A stretch of 64,000 nt of DNA from Lederbergia graminis (lineage in GTDB: Bacteria > Bacillota > Bacilli > Bacillales > Bacillaceae_C), in assembly GCF_042655485.1 (NCBI RefSeq), contig NZ_JBHSMC010000027.1:110245-174244 (forward strand). The letters run 5' to 3'. The position numbers and the translations under genes are program-made. Position 1 is the first letter of the stretch. Each line of letters begins with the position of its first letter. Below are positions 52,003-61,101 of the stretch, one piece after another. The notes beneath the pieces were generated by a model. The model worked only from the letters and a program-made list of their open reading frames with translations, had not been told where the DNA came from and ran no database searches.

Positions 52003-54162
52003 ATGCAAGAAAATCAATTGCAAGATTTATTAAAGAAAATGACGATTGACGAAAAAGTTGGCCAGCTCCTCCAGCTTGCAATGCCTTTCTTTGAAGGTGC
52101 ATCACATAGAGGTCATATAACTGGGCCAATGAATGAAATGGGACTTACAGAAGAAGACGTTCGTAATACTGGTTCTGTACTTGGTGGTTCAGGTGCGCGT
52201 GAAGTAAAAAACATTCAAGATGCCCACTTAAAAAATAATCGCCTCGGTATCCCACTATTAATGATGGCAGATATCATTCATGGATTTAAAACTATCTTTC
52301 CTATACCGCTAGCAATTGGTAGCTCATGGGACCTAGACTTAGCACAAAAAAGTGCTGAGGTTGCTGCTAAGGAAGCTGCTGTTTCTGGTGTACATGTTAC
52401 ATTTGCACCAATGGTGGACCTTGTACGCGATCCTCGTTGGGGCCGTGTGATGGAATCAACTGGTGAAGATCCATATTTAAATAGTGAATATGCAAGAGCA
52501 TTTGTTAGAGGGTTCCAAGGCAAGAACCTTAAAGAAGATGTAAATCATGTTGCTGCTTGTGTTAAACACTTTGCTGCATATGGTGCTCCTGAAGGTGGAC
52601 GTGATTATAACACAGTAAACATGTCAGAACGCCAATTACGTGAATCTTATTTACCAGCTTATAAAGCAGCACTTGATGAAGGCTGTGAAATGGTAATGAC
52701 TGCTTTTAATACAGTTGATGGTATCCCTGCAACAGGTAACGAATTCTTAATGCGCGATATTCTTCGCGATGAATGGGGATTTGACGGTGTTATGATCTCT
52801 GATTGGGGAGCTGTGAAGGAATTAATCCCACACGGTGTTGCCGAAGATACTAGAGAAGCAGCGTTAAAAGCATTACGTGCTGGTGTAGATATCGAAATGA
52901 TGACAGAGTGTTATATCAATAACGTTAAGGATCTAATTGAATCAGGTGAGCTAGATGTTGCTTTACTGGATGAAGCAGTTCTTAGAATTCTTACATTGAA
53001 AGATAAACTTGGTTTATTTGAAAACCCATATCGTGGAGCAGATGAACAACTAGAACAAGAAGTTATCCTTTCTGAGCCACATAGAAAAGTTGCACGTGAA
53101 TTAGCTGCAAAATCTTGTGTACTCTTAAAGAATGAACAAGTATTACCATTATCAACAGATACAAAAGTTGCACTTATTGGTCCGTTTGCTAATAGCGGTA
53201 ATATCCTTGGTGCTTGGTCTTGGCATGGTCAACCAGAAGATGCTGTAACAATTCAACAAGGAATTGAGCAGAAAATTGATCCTTCCCTTCTCTCTGTTGC
53301 AAAAGGTTGTGATATTGAGGCATACAATGGGGAAGATATTCAAGAAGCTCTAGAAGTTGCAAAAGATGCGGAACTAATCGTTTTAGCTCTTGGTGAGTCA
53401 CCAGGAATGAGTGGTGAAGCAGCTAGTCTTGCAGACATCCGCTTACCTGAAGCACAATTAACATTGATTAAAGAAATGAAAAAACTAAACAAGAAAATCG
53501 CAATTGTGTTGTTCAATGGTCGTCCTATTGATTTACACGGAGTAATTGACGAGGCAGATGCTTTATTAGAAGCATGGTTCCCTGGAACAGAAGGTGGCGC
53601 TGCAATTGCAGACATTTTATATGGAGATGTAAATCCATCCGGGAAACTTACAATGTCCTTCCCACACTCTGTTGGTCAAGTTCCTGTTTATTACAATCAT
53701 TTTAATACTGGCCGTCCAAATCTGAATAATGGTGAAGGTTATGTTACGAAGTACCTCGATATTCCAAATGAACCACTACTTCCATTTGGTTATGGTTTAA
53801 GTTATACAACATTTGAATATAGTAACCACGCTTTATCAGGTGATGTATTAACTGTTAATGATTCCATTACAGCTTCCGTACAAGTGACAAACACAGGTGA
53901 AGTTGCCGGTGAAGAAATTGTTCAATTGTATATTCGTGATGTAGCTGGCGAAGTTGTACGTCCTATGAAGGAACTAAAAGGTTATGAAAAAATCACTCTA
54001 CAACCTGGTGAAACAAAAACGGTAACATTCACAATTACAGAGGAACAACTTCGTTATTACCATAGCAACCTTGAGTTCACAAGTGATGCTGGAAGATTTG
54101 AAGTATTCATCGGTACAAATAGCCGTGACGTTGAAACATTATCTTTTGTATTAAAAAAATAA
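52003..54162 (+). CDS. GH3 beta-glucosidase, probably for sophorose/beta-1,2-oligoglucosides
   Basis: A 719-residue glycoside hydrolase family 3 enzyme without signal peptide, so intracellular. The barrel domain holds PMVDLVRDPRWGR, KHFAAYG and the nucleophile Asp267 in GVMISDWGA. The (alpha/beta)6 sandwich (about 375-560) has GEAASLADIRLP with the probable acid Glu, and a fibronectin-III-like domain ends the protein. GGAGG lies upstream. Its partner is the GH94-type phosphorylase gene that follows, as in Listeria, where a GH3 enzyme splits sophorose left by 1,2-beta-oligoglucan phosphorylase. Specificity is inferred from this context. Confidence 0.92.
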   Translation: MQENQLQDLLKKMTIDEKVGQLLQLAMPFFEGASHRGHITGPMNEMGLTEEDVRNTGSVLGGSGAREVKNIQDAHLKNNRLGIPLLMMADIIHGFKTIFPIPLAIGSSWDLDLAQKSAEVAAKEAAVSGVHVTFAPMVDLVRDPRWGRVMESTGEDPYLNSEYARAFVRGFQGKNLKEDVNHVAACVKHFAAYGAPEGGRDYNTVNMSERQLRESYLPAYKAALDEGCEMVMTAFNTVDGIPATGNEFLMRDILRDEWGFDGVMISDWGAVKELIPHGVAEDTREAALKALRAGVDIEMMTECYINNVKDLIESGELDVALLDEAVLRILTLKDKLGLFENPYRGADEQLEQEVILSEPHRKVARELAAKSCVLLKNEQVLPLSTDTKVALIGPFANSGNILGAWSWHGQPEDAVTIQQGIEQKIDPSLLSVAKGCDIEAYNGEDIQEALEVAKDAELIVLALGESPGMSGEAASLADIRLPEAQLTLIKEMKKLNKKIAIVLFNGRPIDLHGVIDEADALLEAWFPGTEGGAAIADILYGDVNPSGKLTMSFPHSVGQVPVYYNHFNTGRPNLNNGEGYVTKYLDIPNEPLLPFGYGLSYTTFEYSNHALSGDVLTVNDSITASVQVTNTGEVAGEEIVQLYIRDVAGEVVRPMKELKGYEKITLQPGETKTVTFTITEEQLRYYHSNLEFTSDAGRFEVFIGTNSRDVETLSFVLKK

Positions 54163-54174
54163 CGGTTATTTAGA

Positions 54175-54560
54175 GTGTTGTTGATTTCCGCTGCGAAGCA
54201 TAGGATGTGCTAGTGCAGGCGTTGCCACAGGACGTGGCGACTTTAGCCTGCCAGGCACTCGCTTTCCGCGGGCTACGAAAAGTGAAGGCGACTGTCTAGT
54301 GGCGTATGAATTTTCTAGGACACTGACTGAGATAAAGGAATCACGACGAGGTACGAGTCGATGATGACTTATCGTAGGGAAGTGTCCGAAAATTCACTAG
54401 CCACTAGGAGCCTGAACTAGACAAGGTTCGGTGAGCCTCCTCGACGCTAACGCGTCTGTGGGGTCTCACCCTGACCCTTTATCCCGCAGGAGTCTCGTGC
54501 CTTCCGCTCCAATCAATGTTATAACTCAACAACCTATTGTTTCAACAGGGCTATTAAAAA
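54175..54560. repeat. Composite GC-rich structured repeat between GH3 and phosphorylase genes
   Basis: Blocks such as CACTCGCTTTCCGCGGGC, GAGCCTCCTCGACGCTAACG and CCCGCAGGAGTCTCGTGCC are shared with 41690-42060. Nested inside is a long imperfect inverted repeat: CTAGTGGC-GTATGAATTTTC-TAGGACACT (from about 54297) against AGTGTCC-GAAAATTCA-CTAGCCACTAG (to about 54417). The right edge (CAACAGGGCTATT) resembles the terminal repeat of the element at 41876. It fills the whole spacer of the two-gene unit, and I find no gene in it. Confidence 0.75.
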
Positions 54561-54584
54561 ACAATGTTATAAAGGGAGATAGAC

Positions 54585-57500
54585 ATGACTACTAAAAACG
54601 TTAAAGCTGCTAATATTGAGTTTTCCTTTTTAAATAGCGGAGACTTAAAAGTAGCAACACATGAACATTTAATGATTAACCAATGGATTGCGAATCCACT
54701 TGACGGATCTTTAAACAATATTTACTTACGTATACACAACGGTAACAATATCGACGTTACTCCTTTACTTGGCGTAAATTCCCCAAGCACATTCCTTCAA
54801 GCTGACAATCAAGTAGCTTGGAAAGGTGAATACAAAGGTGTAAGCTATCAAGTTACTTTTACACTTACTGATAAAGGTATTTGGTTCTGGGATGTAAAAG
54901 TCGAAGGATCAGACGTAGAAATTGACGTCGTTTACGGTCAAGACCTTGCTATTGCTAGCATTGGTGCAGTTCGTAACAACGAAGCATATGTATCTCAATA
55001 TATTGACCATGCTATTTTTAACGATGACCAACGTGGCTACATTGTTTGCTCACGTCAAAACCAACGTCAACCAGCTGGTTTCTCTTACTTACAACAAGGT
55101 TCTTTATCTAAAATTGTTGGTTATTCAACAGATGGTTTCCAATTCTTTGGAAAATCCTATAAAGAAACAAATAAACCAGAAGCTCTATATAATGAAAGTC
55201 TTGCTAACGAAGTATATCAATATGAATTTGCTTATACAGCTTTACAAACAGAAAAAGTAACTCTTTCAGGTACTGAACAATTTGTTTTCTATGGCCTATA
55301 TAAAGAAACTCATGATGATGCAGTTACTTCATTAGAATTCCAAGACGAGCTTTCCGCTGCATGGGAAGAAGTAAGTGGACAACCAGAGCCTACTTTTACT
55401 GCTGTTGATAAAGTAGAAAAAACTTCCACTTTCGGAGAGCCACTTCAAACTGTTTCCATGACAAGTGACGAAGTAAAAGAACTATTCCCAAATCGTCATC
55501 AAGAAGAATATGACGGAGATACATTACTAGCATTCTTCACAGATACACATGAGCATGTAGTGTTAAAAGAAAAAGAGTTATTAGTTGAACGTCCACATGG
55601 ACATATTTTAATGAGTGGTAATAATGTTGAAAATATCGATGAAGTGATTACAACTACGTCCTATATGTATGGTATTTTCAACAGCCAATTAGTTATTGGA
55701 AACACTTCATTCAATAAGTTCAATACAAATTCACGTAGTCATTTAAACGTAATGAAAACATCAGGCGAACGCATCTACGTAAAATTAGGTGACAAATATC
55801 ACTTACTAACAATGCCTTCCCTATTTGAAATTGGCTTTAACTATACTAGATGGTATTACAAAACAGAAGAAGAAACATTTATCATTACAAACTTTACAAC
55901 AGTAGATACAAAACAAGTTCAATTAAACGTTCGTACTGCAAGTGGAAAAGCTTATGAATACTTTGTAACTGATCAAGTAATTATGAGTGCTAATGAATAT
56001 GAAGCACCATATGTAATGAAACAAGATAATGACACATTAACATTTACTGCTGGAGAAGGTGCACTAAATAAAAATGCATATCCTGAATTAGCATATCGCC
56101 TTCGTGTATCTGGTGCAGATTTCGCTGTTGCAGACGAAACAGTTTTTGCTAAAGGTGTAGAGCCAAATGCTGCATCATTACTTGTACTTGATGTAAAATC
56201 ATCTGCAAACTGGTCGATTACAATTCAAGGTTTACTTCATGGTCAAGAAACTGAATTAGTAGAAGCTGATGAAAATACGGAAATTGAGCGTTACCGTGAA
56301 TTCTTCAGAGAAACAATGAATGGCTTTGAATTAACTCTTGGAGAATCTACTCCAGATGAAGTTAAAAAATTCAATACAACTGCATGGTGGTATACACATA
56401 ATATGCTTGTACATTACTCTGTACCACATGGTCTAGAGCAATATAGTGGTGCTGCATGGGGTACACGTGATGTTATGCAAGGACCTGTAGAATACTTCAC
56501 GGCAACTCAAAAAATGGATGTCGTAAAAACTATTCTGAAAAGAGTATATTCTCACCAATGGATTGACAATGGTAACTGGCCACAATGGTTCATGTTTGAC
56601 CGTTATCAAAACATTCAAGCTGGCGAAAGCCATGGTGACATTATCGTATGGCCATTGAAAGTATTAGGTGACTATCTAGCTGTTACAAAAGACTTCAGCA
56701 TTTTAGAAGAAAAAGTCCCTTACACGAAACATGGTTCATTCCAATTCACAGAAGAAACAGCAACTATTTATGAACATGCACAAAAGGAAATTGAATATAT
56801 TAAAAATAATTTCCTTCATGATACGTATTTATCTTCTTATGGTGATGGTGACTGGGATGATACATTACAACCAGCTAATCAACAATTGAAGAAATATATG
56901 GCAAGTAGCTGGACTGTTGCATTGACTTACCAAGCAATAAGCAAACTTGCTAATGCATTAGAAAGCAATAAACCAGAAGAAGCGAAAGAATTACACGAGC
57001 TTGCTGAGAATATTAAAGCAGACTTCCAAAAATATATGGAACCATCTAAAGTCATTCCTGGATTTGTCTACATGGAAACACCAGATAAACCAGAAAAAAT
57101 GCTACATCCAGATGATACAAAAACTGGAATTAAATATCGCTTACTTCCATTAAAACGTGGAATTATTAGTGAAATGTTAACTCCAGAACAAGCGGAAGCA
57201 AATTATCAACTTATTCAAGAAAAATTCCTTAGCCCTGACGGTGTACGCTTAATGGATCGCCCTGCAAACTACAAAGGTGGAGTAAGTACTCATTTCCAAC
57301 GTGCAGAACAAGCAGCAAACTTCGGTCGTGAAGTTGGTGTACTTTACGTTCACGCTCATCTTCGCTATATCGAAGCAATGGCGAAACTAGGAAAAGCTAC
57401 AGACGCATGGAAAGCCCTTGAAGTAGTTAACCCAGTTAGCATTAAGAAAGCAGTTCCGAACGCTGAATATCGTCAAAGTAATTCTTACTTCAGTAGTTCT

Positions 57501-57914
57501 GATGGTAAATTTAATACACGATATGAAGCACAAGAGCGTTTCAGTGAACTAAGAGCTGGTTCTGTACCAGTTAAAGGTGGATGGAGAATCTACTCAAGCG
57601 GCCCTGGAATCTACGTTAATCAATTAGTTTCTAACGTACTAGGTATTCGTTTTGAAGGTGGAAATCTAATTATCGACCCAGTACTTCCTGAAAACCTTGA
57701 TGGATTACACTTCAACTTTGAAATTGCTGGTAAGCCAGTAACTTTCGTTTACCACTTAACTAGCGGTAACGACTTCTCTGTTAAGATTAATGGTAAAGCG
57801 GTAGAAGGAGAAAGAATTGGTAACACATACCGTAAAGGCGGACTAAGCATTACAAAAGAGAACTACGAAGCATTATTAAATAACGAGAAGAATGTTATTG
57901 AAATCTCAATGTAA
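54585..57914 (+). CDS. GH94-type phosphorylase, probably 1,2-beta-oligoglucan phosphorylase
   Basis: An 1109-residue cytosolic protein without signal peptide. An N-terminal beta-sandwich region (about 1-560) is followed by a helical (alpha/alpha)6 barrel with NTTAWWYTHNMLVHYSVPHG, YSGAAWGTRDVMQGP (about 623-637), GNWPQWFMFDRY and GDGDWDDTLQP (about 753-763), which holds the candidate general-acid aspartate. A C-terminal beta domain ends it. The size and these motifs fit GH94 and especially the Listeria 1,2-beta-oligoglucan phosphorylase (about 1100 residues), which releases glucose 1-phosphate from sophoro-oligosaccharides. GGGAGA lies upstream. The specificity call rests on similarity of motifs and context. 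Confidence 0.8.
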   Translation: MTTKNVKAANIEFSFLNSGDLKVATHEHLMINQWIANPLDGSLNNIYLRIHNGNNIDVTPLLGVNSPSTFLQADNQVAWKGEYKGVSYQVTFTLTDKGIWFWDVKVEGSDVEIDVVYGQDLAIASIGAVRNNEAYVSQYIDHAIFNDDQRGYIVCSRQNQRQPAGFSYLQQGSLSKIVGYSTDGFQFFGKSYKETNKPEALYNESLANEVYQYEFAYTALQTEKVTLSGTEQFVFYGLYKETHDDAVTSLEFQDELSAAWEEVSGQPEPTFTAVDKVEKTSTFGEPLQTVSMTSDEVKELFPNRHQEEYDGDTLLAFFTDTHEHVVLKEKELLVERPHGHILMSGNNVENIDEVITTTSYMYGIFNSQLVIGNTSFNKFNTNSRSHLNVMKTSGERIYVKLGDKYHLLTMPSLFEIGFNYTRWYYKTEEETFIITNFTTVDTKQVQLNVRTASGKAYEYFVTDQVIMSANEYEAPYVMKQDNDTLTFTAGEGALNKNAYPELAYRLRVSGADFAVADETVFAKGVEPNAASLLVLDVKSSANWSITIQGLLHGQETELVEADENTEIERYREFFRETMNGFELTLGESTPDEVKKFNTTAWWYTHNMLVHYSVPHGLEQYSGAAWGTRDVMQGPVEYFTATQKMDVVKTILKRVYSHQWIDNGNWPQWFMFDRYQNIQAGESHGDIIVWPLKVLGDYLAVTKDFSILEEKVPYTKHGSFQFTEETATIYEHAQKEIEYIKNNFLHDTYLSSYGDGDWDDTLQPANQQLKKYMASSWTVALTYQAISKLANALESNKPEEAKELHELAENIKADFQKYMEPSKVIPGFVYMETPDKPEKMLHPDDTKTGIKYRLLPLKRGIISEMLTPEQAEANYQLIQEKFLSPDGVRLMDRPANYKGGVSTHFQRAEQAANFGREVGVLYVHAHLRYIEAMAKLGKATDAWKALEVVNPVSIKKAVPNAEYRQSNSYFSSSDGKFNTRYEAQERFSELRAGSVPVKGGWRIYSSGPGIYVNQLVSNVLGIRFEGGNLIIDPVLPENLDGLHFNFEIAGKPVTFVYHLTSGNDFSVKINGKAVEGERIGNTYRKGGLSITKENYEALLNNEKNVIEISM

Positions 57915-57936
57915 TCTTCTGGTTTAAGCACATCTA

Positions 57937-57968
57937 AAAGGCGGCGGTTCACAATACCGTCGCTTTTT
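57937..57968 (+). terminator. Terminator after the phosphorylase gene
   Basis: AAAGGCGGCGGT (57937-57948) pairs with ACCGTCGCTTTT (57956-57967) with G-U pairs, followed by T residues. Confidence 0.82.
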
Positions 57969-58060
57969 CGTTAAAAATGACCGTTCTGCTATTGTAAAAT
58001 ATTGTGAATAGATTTAGGATTTAATATAGGTGGTATTGTAGGATTGGAGAGAATGTAATA

Positions 58061-59029
58061 ATGGTAAGTATTAAAGACATTGCAAAGCAAGCAGGTGTCG
58101 CGATTTCAACTGTTTCTTATGCACTAAATGGCAGTCCAAAAGTAACAGAAGAAACACGCGCAAAAATTCTTGCCGTTGCAAAAGAATTAAATTACGTTCC
58201 AAATGCAGCAGCAAGAACATTAAAAAAACGAAAAACAAAAATTATCGGTGCTTTCTTAACAGATTATGGTGGTTCCTTCTTTGGGGAATTACTAAGAGGT
58301 ATGCGTAAAACATTAAACGAAAAAGGCTATGATTTAATTGTATGTACTGGAAAAGAATCGCATCGCTTTCTCCCAGAAGGTATTATTGATGGGGCCATTA
58401 TATTAGATGCTCACTTCCCCGATGAAGAGATCATTACGTATGCTGATAGAGGTCACCGTATTATCGTGTTAGACCGTGAAATAGATCATCCTAATATTGA
58501 ACGTGTTCTATTAGACAATGAAATGGGTGCAGAACTAGCAATTAACTTCCTATTAAATAATGGACATAAAAACTTTGTAATCTTGACTGGATCTAAGGAA
58601 TCATATGACTCTAACAGAAGATTAAAAGCTGTTAAGGAGATTTTTTCTCGATACCCTTCACTTAACCTCACCATAATTCCAGGTGACTTTGACAAAGCAT
58701 CTGGTGAAAGAGCAGCTAAACACATCCTTGCAAATTATGCGGAGCCAGTTGCAGTATTTAGTTTTAATGATGAAATGGCAATTGGAATATATAACTACTT
58801 AGAACAATCTCAATACAATGTTGGTGAACATGTTCATATCATTGGATTTGATAATATCGAACTATCTAACTATACACGTCCACGTCTTGCCACTATTCAT
58901 TATTCAAAAGAAGATTGGGGAAAAGCAGCAGCTGAACAGCTTTTAAAACTAATCAAGAAAGAAAAAACAGAACGACAAAAAATTTCAGTGGAATTATTAG
59001 AAGGAGAATCGGTTCAAAAACTTTCATAA
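58061..59029 (+). CDS. LacI-family repressor of the glucan locus
   Basis: A 322-residue regulator. The helix-turn-helix VSIKDIAKQAGVAISTVSYALNG (first 24 residues) includes the hinge region PNAAARTLKKRK, then the periplasmic-binding-like effector domain (about 60-315). The GAAACGTTTC operators at 51899, 51958, 60613, 60660, 62583 and 62638 have the central CG of LacI-type sites, and this is the only LacI protein in the window. It probably releases DNA when a glucan-derived sugar binds. No operator is seen at its own start. Confidence 0.93.
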   Translation: MVSIKDIAKQAGVAISTVSYALNGSPKVTEETRAKILAVAKELNYVPNAAARTLKKRKTKIIGAFLTDYGGSFFGELLRGMRKTLNEKGYDLIVCTGKESHRFLPEGIIDGAIILDAHFPDEEIITYADRGHRIIVLDREIDHPNIERVLLDNEMGAELAINFLLNNGHKNFVILTGSKESYDSNRRLKAVKEIFSRYPSLNLTIIPGDFDKASGERAAKHILANYAEPVAVFSFNDEMAIGIYNYLEQSQYNVGEHVHIIGFDNIELSNYTRPRLATIHYSKEDWGKAAAEQLLKLIKKEKTERQKISVELLEGESVQKLS

Positions 59030-59056
59030 AAAGAAAGTTTGAAAGCGGTATTACGA

Positions 59057-59103
59057 ACAATAGAAACCCCTAGGAAATTGAATTCCTAGGGGTTTCTATT
59101 GTA
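59057..59103. terminator. Long bidirectional hairpin between repressor and binding-protein genes
   Basis: ACAATAGAAACCCCTAGGAA (59057-59076) pairs with TTCCTAGGGGTTTCTATTGT (59082-59101), a 20-bp perfect stem. It serves two convergent genes, although T runs are short. Confidence 0.8.
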
Positions 59104-59107
59104 TATA

Positions 59108-60490
59108 TTACTGTAATTCAGCCATTGCTTCAGCATATTTGTCGTTTGCTAATTTATTCAATTGATCCGCATAATCTTCAATTTTCAATTGCCCGTTCAA
59201 TATCGCATCCATCAATTGGCCAATCGTTGCATTATCGTGTTCTCCAACACTTACACCAGTTGGTGCCTCCCATTTTGATTGGATATAGCCAGGAACGGTT
59301 TTAAATGGTTCTAAAATAGCTTCATCAATTCTTTCATATGCTTTACGAATTCCTGGAACTGGTGCTTGAGCAAAATACTCATCTAAAATCTCCTGATCCG
59401 TGTTAATAGGTAATCCACTAACCACCATTCCATTTTCTGCAGCGATTTCCATACGTTTCATAAAGCCTTCTTTACCATATGACATGTACTTAGCAAATAA
59501 AAATGCTTCTTCCGGATGGTTTGTAGTTTTAGATATACCTAGAAGGTCGTTCGTAATCGCAACTTTTCCTCCAGGAAGTCCGATAAAGTCAAAATCAAAA
59601 TCAGCATTTTCTGTAAAACCACCTACAGCCCAGGAACCGTCCCATTTAACGCCCATGTCGCCTGCAAACCAAACTTGAGTTCCATCTTCACCTGAGAAAT
59701 TAGCTTTCTGCTCATCTGTTAAATAAGCATATGCATAACCGTTAGTTACTAGTTCAGTAGCAAACTTCACACCTGCAATAAACTCCTTACTATCTAATTG
59801 ATAGGAACCATCATTATACGTATACCATCCTAAATCTGGATTAACTGCTGCTGGATACCAATCAGGAATAGATCCTGCATCTTGCGTTCCAATTTTACCT
59901 TCACTAATATTTGTTATATCTCTAATAGCTTGTGCAAACTCCTCTACAGATGAATCCATCGTAGGATAATCTATATTTGCTTGGTTAAAAAGATCTTTAT
60001 TAACAAAATATCCTAACATACTTTGTGAATGTGGTACTGCAACAATTTGATTATTAAATTCTGTTGATTGACGAACAATTTGCGGAACGTTTTGGAAATC
60101 CGGGTCATTCTCTGCCATCACAGTTATATCTAATAACCAATCATTCGCCAGTCCTAATGGCATATTAGTAAGAGCGAAAACATCCGGCATATTATTCGCA
60201 CTAGCTGCTACCGCTAATTGCTCATTCCAATCTCCAGTGATTTCTTTAATTTCTACCTTAATATTTGGGTAATCCCTTTGAAACTGTTGAATTAAAAGAC
60301 GCTCTAAGTTCATCTCTTCTTCTGTTCCAACGCTCCAGTTAGAATATGAGATTGTCACTTGCTCTGTTTTCTCTTCGTCTGAATTCCCTTTTTTACCTTC
60401 ATCTTTTTTCTCTGTCTTCTCTGAACCAGAACATGCAGCTAGGACAAATACTAAACATAAAACAGCTAATAACGAGAACAATTTTTTCAT
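59108..60490 (-). CDS. Sugar ABC transporter substrate-binding lipoprotein, copy 1
   Basis: A 460-residue family-1 extracellular solute-binding protein. The ATG at 60490 is chosen because CAGGAG lies 8 bases upstream; a GTG at 60499 is less likely. The signal peptide MKKLFSLLAVLCLVFVLAAC ends in a lipobox with the lipidated cysteine at about 20, followed by an acidic linker. The mature part has MNLERLLIQQFQRDYPNIKVEI and GKEGFMKRMEIAAENG, typical CUT1 patterns. It is close to copy 2 (61102-62487). In Listeria a similar protein binds sophoro-oligosaccharides. No permease genes are adjacent. Confidence 0.9.
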   Translation of the reverse strand: MKKLFSLLAVLCLVFVLAACSGSEKTEKKDEGKKGNSDEEKTEQVTISYSNWSVGTEEEMNLERLLIQQFQRDYPNIKVEIKEITGDWNEQLAVAASANNMPDVFALTNMPLGLANDWLLDITVMAENDPDFQNVPQIVRQSTEFNNQIVAVPHSQSMLGYFVNKDLFNQANIDYPTMDSSVEEFAQAIRDITNISEGKIGTQDAGSIPDWYPAAVNPDLGWYTYNDGSYQLDSKEFIAGVKFATELVTNGYAYAYLTDEQKANFSGEDGTQVWFAGDMGVKWDGSWAVGGFTENADFDFDFIGLPGGKVAITNDLLGISKTTNHPEEAFLFAKYMSYGKEGFMKRMEIAAENGMVVSGLPINTDQEILDEYFAQAPVPGIRKAYERIDEAILEPFKTVPGYIQSKWEAPTGVSVGEHDNATIGQLMDAILNGQLKIEDYADQLNKLANDKYAEAMAELQ

Positions 60491-60612
60491 TAAAATCACT
60501 CCTGCTCTATTTTTTTATGCCAAAATGATTATTCCCTTTTCAGGGCCCCCCAACGCTCTCATAGCATTAACCAGCGAAAGCAAATACTATCCCTTCACCC
60601 CCAAGATTATGT

Positions 60613-60622
60613 GAAACGTTTC
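60613..60622. promoter_or_regulatory. LacI-type operator, downstream copy at binding-protein 1 promoter
   Basis: GAAACGTTTC, identical to the motif core, 47 bp (centre to centre) from the second copy at 60660. Confidence 0.7.
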
Positions 60623-60659
60623 AAAATGAATGTAAAAAATATACAATTCATATTATTTC

Positions 60660-60707
60660 GAAACGTTTCTATAGATATATTATATCACAGGGAGTAAACG
60701 CTTTCAA
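60660..60707 (-). promoter_or_regulatory. Promoter, operator and cre-like site of binding-protein 1
   Basis: On the minus strand TTGAAA (60702-60707), 17 bp, TATAAT (60679-60684). GAAACGTTTC (60660-60669) lies at the transcription start. TGAAAGCGTTTACT (60693-60706, minus strand) overlaps the -35 and matches the cre consensus except for its last base. Confidence 0.8.
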
Positions 60708-60737
60708 TATTTATATTTGAAATTTATTATATTTTTA

Positions 60738-60776
60738 TAGACAAAAGGCTCTATATAAAATAGGACCTTTTGTCTA
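60738..60776 (-). terminator. Hairpin after the truncated binding-protein gene
   Basis: TAGACAAAAGG (60738-60748) pairs with CCTTTTGTCTA (60766-60776). The minus-strand tail is weak. It sits directly behind the pseudogene's stop. Confidence 0.65.
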
Positions 60777-60782
60777 CATTTG

Positions 60783-60980
60783 TTATTTTAATGCATCTAA
60801 AGCTTCTTGATATCTATCATTTGCAATTCTATTGATTTCTGATGCGTAATCTTCGATTTTTATATCACCAGTAATAAATTCATTGATTAGATCAGACATT
60901 GGAGCATTTTCAATATCACCAATTTTAATACCTGTTGGAGCTGCCCATCTAGATTGAACATATCCTGGTACTGTTTTCAA
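60783..60980 (-). pseudogene. 3' remnant of a third sugar-binding protein gene
   Basis: The frame encodes 65 residues beginning KTVPGYVQSRWAAPTG and ending NRIANDRYQEALDALK. This aligns without gaps to the last 65 residues of the binding proteins on either side (KTVPGYIQSKWEAPTG and KTVPGYAQSRWHAPTG). Upstream, in the unrelated AT-rich sequence to 61058, nothing matches the remaining about 395 residues. No ribosome site precedes it. It is a truncated duplicate. Confidence 0.85.
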
Positions 60981-61053
60981 CTATTATACAATTCTATTAA
61001 ACAATATACTTCCACTACTTTATATATAGAAACATTTGATTAACTCACTAAGA

Positions 61054-61085
61054 AAAACAACCCCCGATTTTATATTACCGGAGGT
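61054..61085 (-). terminator. Terminator after binding-protein 2
   Basis: ACCCCCG (61060-61066) pairs with CGGAGGT (61079-61085) with one mismatch; the minus-strand tail is TGTTTTTCT. Confidence 0.7.
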
Positions 61086-61101
61086 CATTAAACGTATTAA
61101 C

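Noticed and set aside
60783..60980. A genuine small gene of 65 codons
   Set aside because: It aligns end to end with the C-terminus of the flanking binding proteins and lacks a ribosome site and signal peptide, so it is a remnant.
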